Origin: Deltaproteobacteria bacterium
GTDB taxonomy: Bacteria > Desulfobacterota > Desulfarculia > Adiutricales > Adiutricaceae
Length of the DNA stretch: 5,281 nt
Direction of reading: 5' to 3'
NCBI GenBank assembly: GCA_031288745.1
Contig: JAITQT010000382.1
Location: 1 to 5,281, forward strand
This document shows, piece by piece, positions 5,123-5,281 of the stretch. The notes under the pieces were generated by a model. It had not been told where the DNA came from. It made no database searches and saw nothing but the letters and a program-made list of their open reading frames with translations. The position numbers and the translations under genes were made by a program. Numbering within the stretch: position 1 is the first letter of the stretch; every line of letters begins with the position of its first letter.

Positions 5123-5281
5123 CACTAAAAAAGTCGCAAAAAATTTTTAAAATTTTAATGGAACCCGCCGCAGCAGACTTTAAAATTTTTTCAAAATCAG
5201 CCGTCTTTATAAATTATTAAATTTTAGCATATTTTAACGATATCTTAAAATTAAAGCAAATTAAAAAAAATGAAGTAATTT

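Larger units (their letters stand above)
4768..5281. other. Right-end stretch, no gene recognised
   Basis: No reading frame here looks real on either strand. The stretch holds a GC-richer segment (about 4795-4880), a three-part 8-mer repeat (4867-4902) and a 9-bp direct repeat CCTACTTAA (4911-4919 and 4982-4990). A stem pairs GCGACTAA (5057-5064) with TTAGTCGC (5115-5122), and an AT-rich dyad (5149-5158 with 5180-5189) has a GC-rich loop. The last 120 bases are very AT-rich. It could contain a small structured RNA or decayed sequence. Confidence 0.5.

Noticed and set aside
5149..5189. AT-rich dyad AAAATTTTAA/TTAAAATTTT as a terminator
   Set aside because: The stem is only A-T pairs with a 21-base GC-rich loop in low-complexity AT-rich DNA, so it is not a convincing intrinsic terminator even though T residues follow.

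Overview
The window carries one clear protein-coding unit, the two-gene glycyl-tRNA synthetase operon glyQ-glyS. It is on the minus strand and is surrounded by an unusually large amount of sequence with no convincing genes. The separate alpha (300 aa) and beta (694 aa) subunits are the bacterial alpha2-beta2 form of glycyl-tRNA synthetase. By recall, their sequences look closest to Desulfobacterota (the former Deltaproteobacteria), for example the glyQ stretches GENPNRLQHY and VEDDWESPTLGAWG. Only about 2.98 kb of 5.28 kb codes convincingly. The flanks are AT-richer and full of hairpins and repeats, which would fit a genome losing genes (symbiont-like) or a repeat-rich intergenic region. The lineage and the genome-decay idea are inferences.

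Layout from left to right. Bases 1-145 are one copy of a roughly 145-bp repeat, followed by a plus-strand intrinsic terminator (189-220). Bases 221-594 show no gene. A strong minus-strand terminator lies at 595-627. Bases 628-1491 hold a tiny ORF with a strong Shine-Dalgarno sequence, a 110-bp MITE-like element with 16-bp perfect terminal inverted repeats and a flanking 6-bp duplication, one doubtful 64-codon ORF, and two hairpins just downstream of glyS. glyS (1492-3576) and glyQ (3573-4475) overlap by 4 bases. Immediately upstream of glyQ are a T-tailed hairpin and a possible promoter. The second copy of the 145-bp repeat (4623-4767) is in inverted orientation and about 92% identical. The right end (4768-5281) has no gene but contains a three-part 8-mer repeat and several dyads.

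Functionally, glyQ and glyS are translationally coupled and make the two subunits of one enzyme that charges tRNA-Gly. The most interesting non-coding signal is the pair of inverted 145-bp repeats enclosing the operon. Each copy is followed, in the same relative direction, by a T-tailed hairpin, so they may be copies of a transcribed small RNA or of a dispersed repeat family. No transposase, CRISPR array, tRNA or rRNA was recognised. I found no convincing new multi-gene system.
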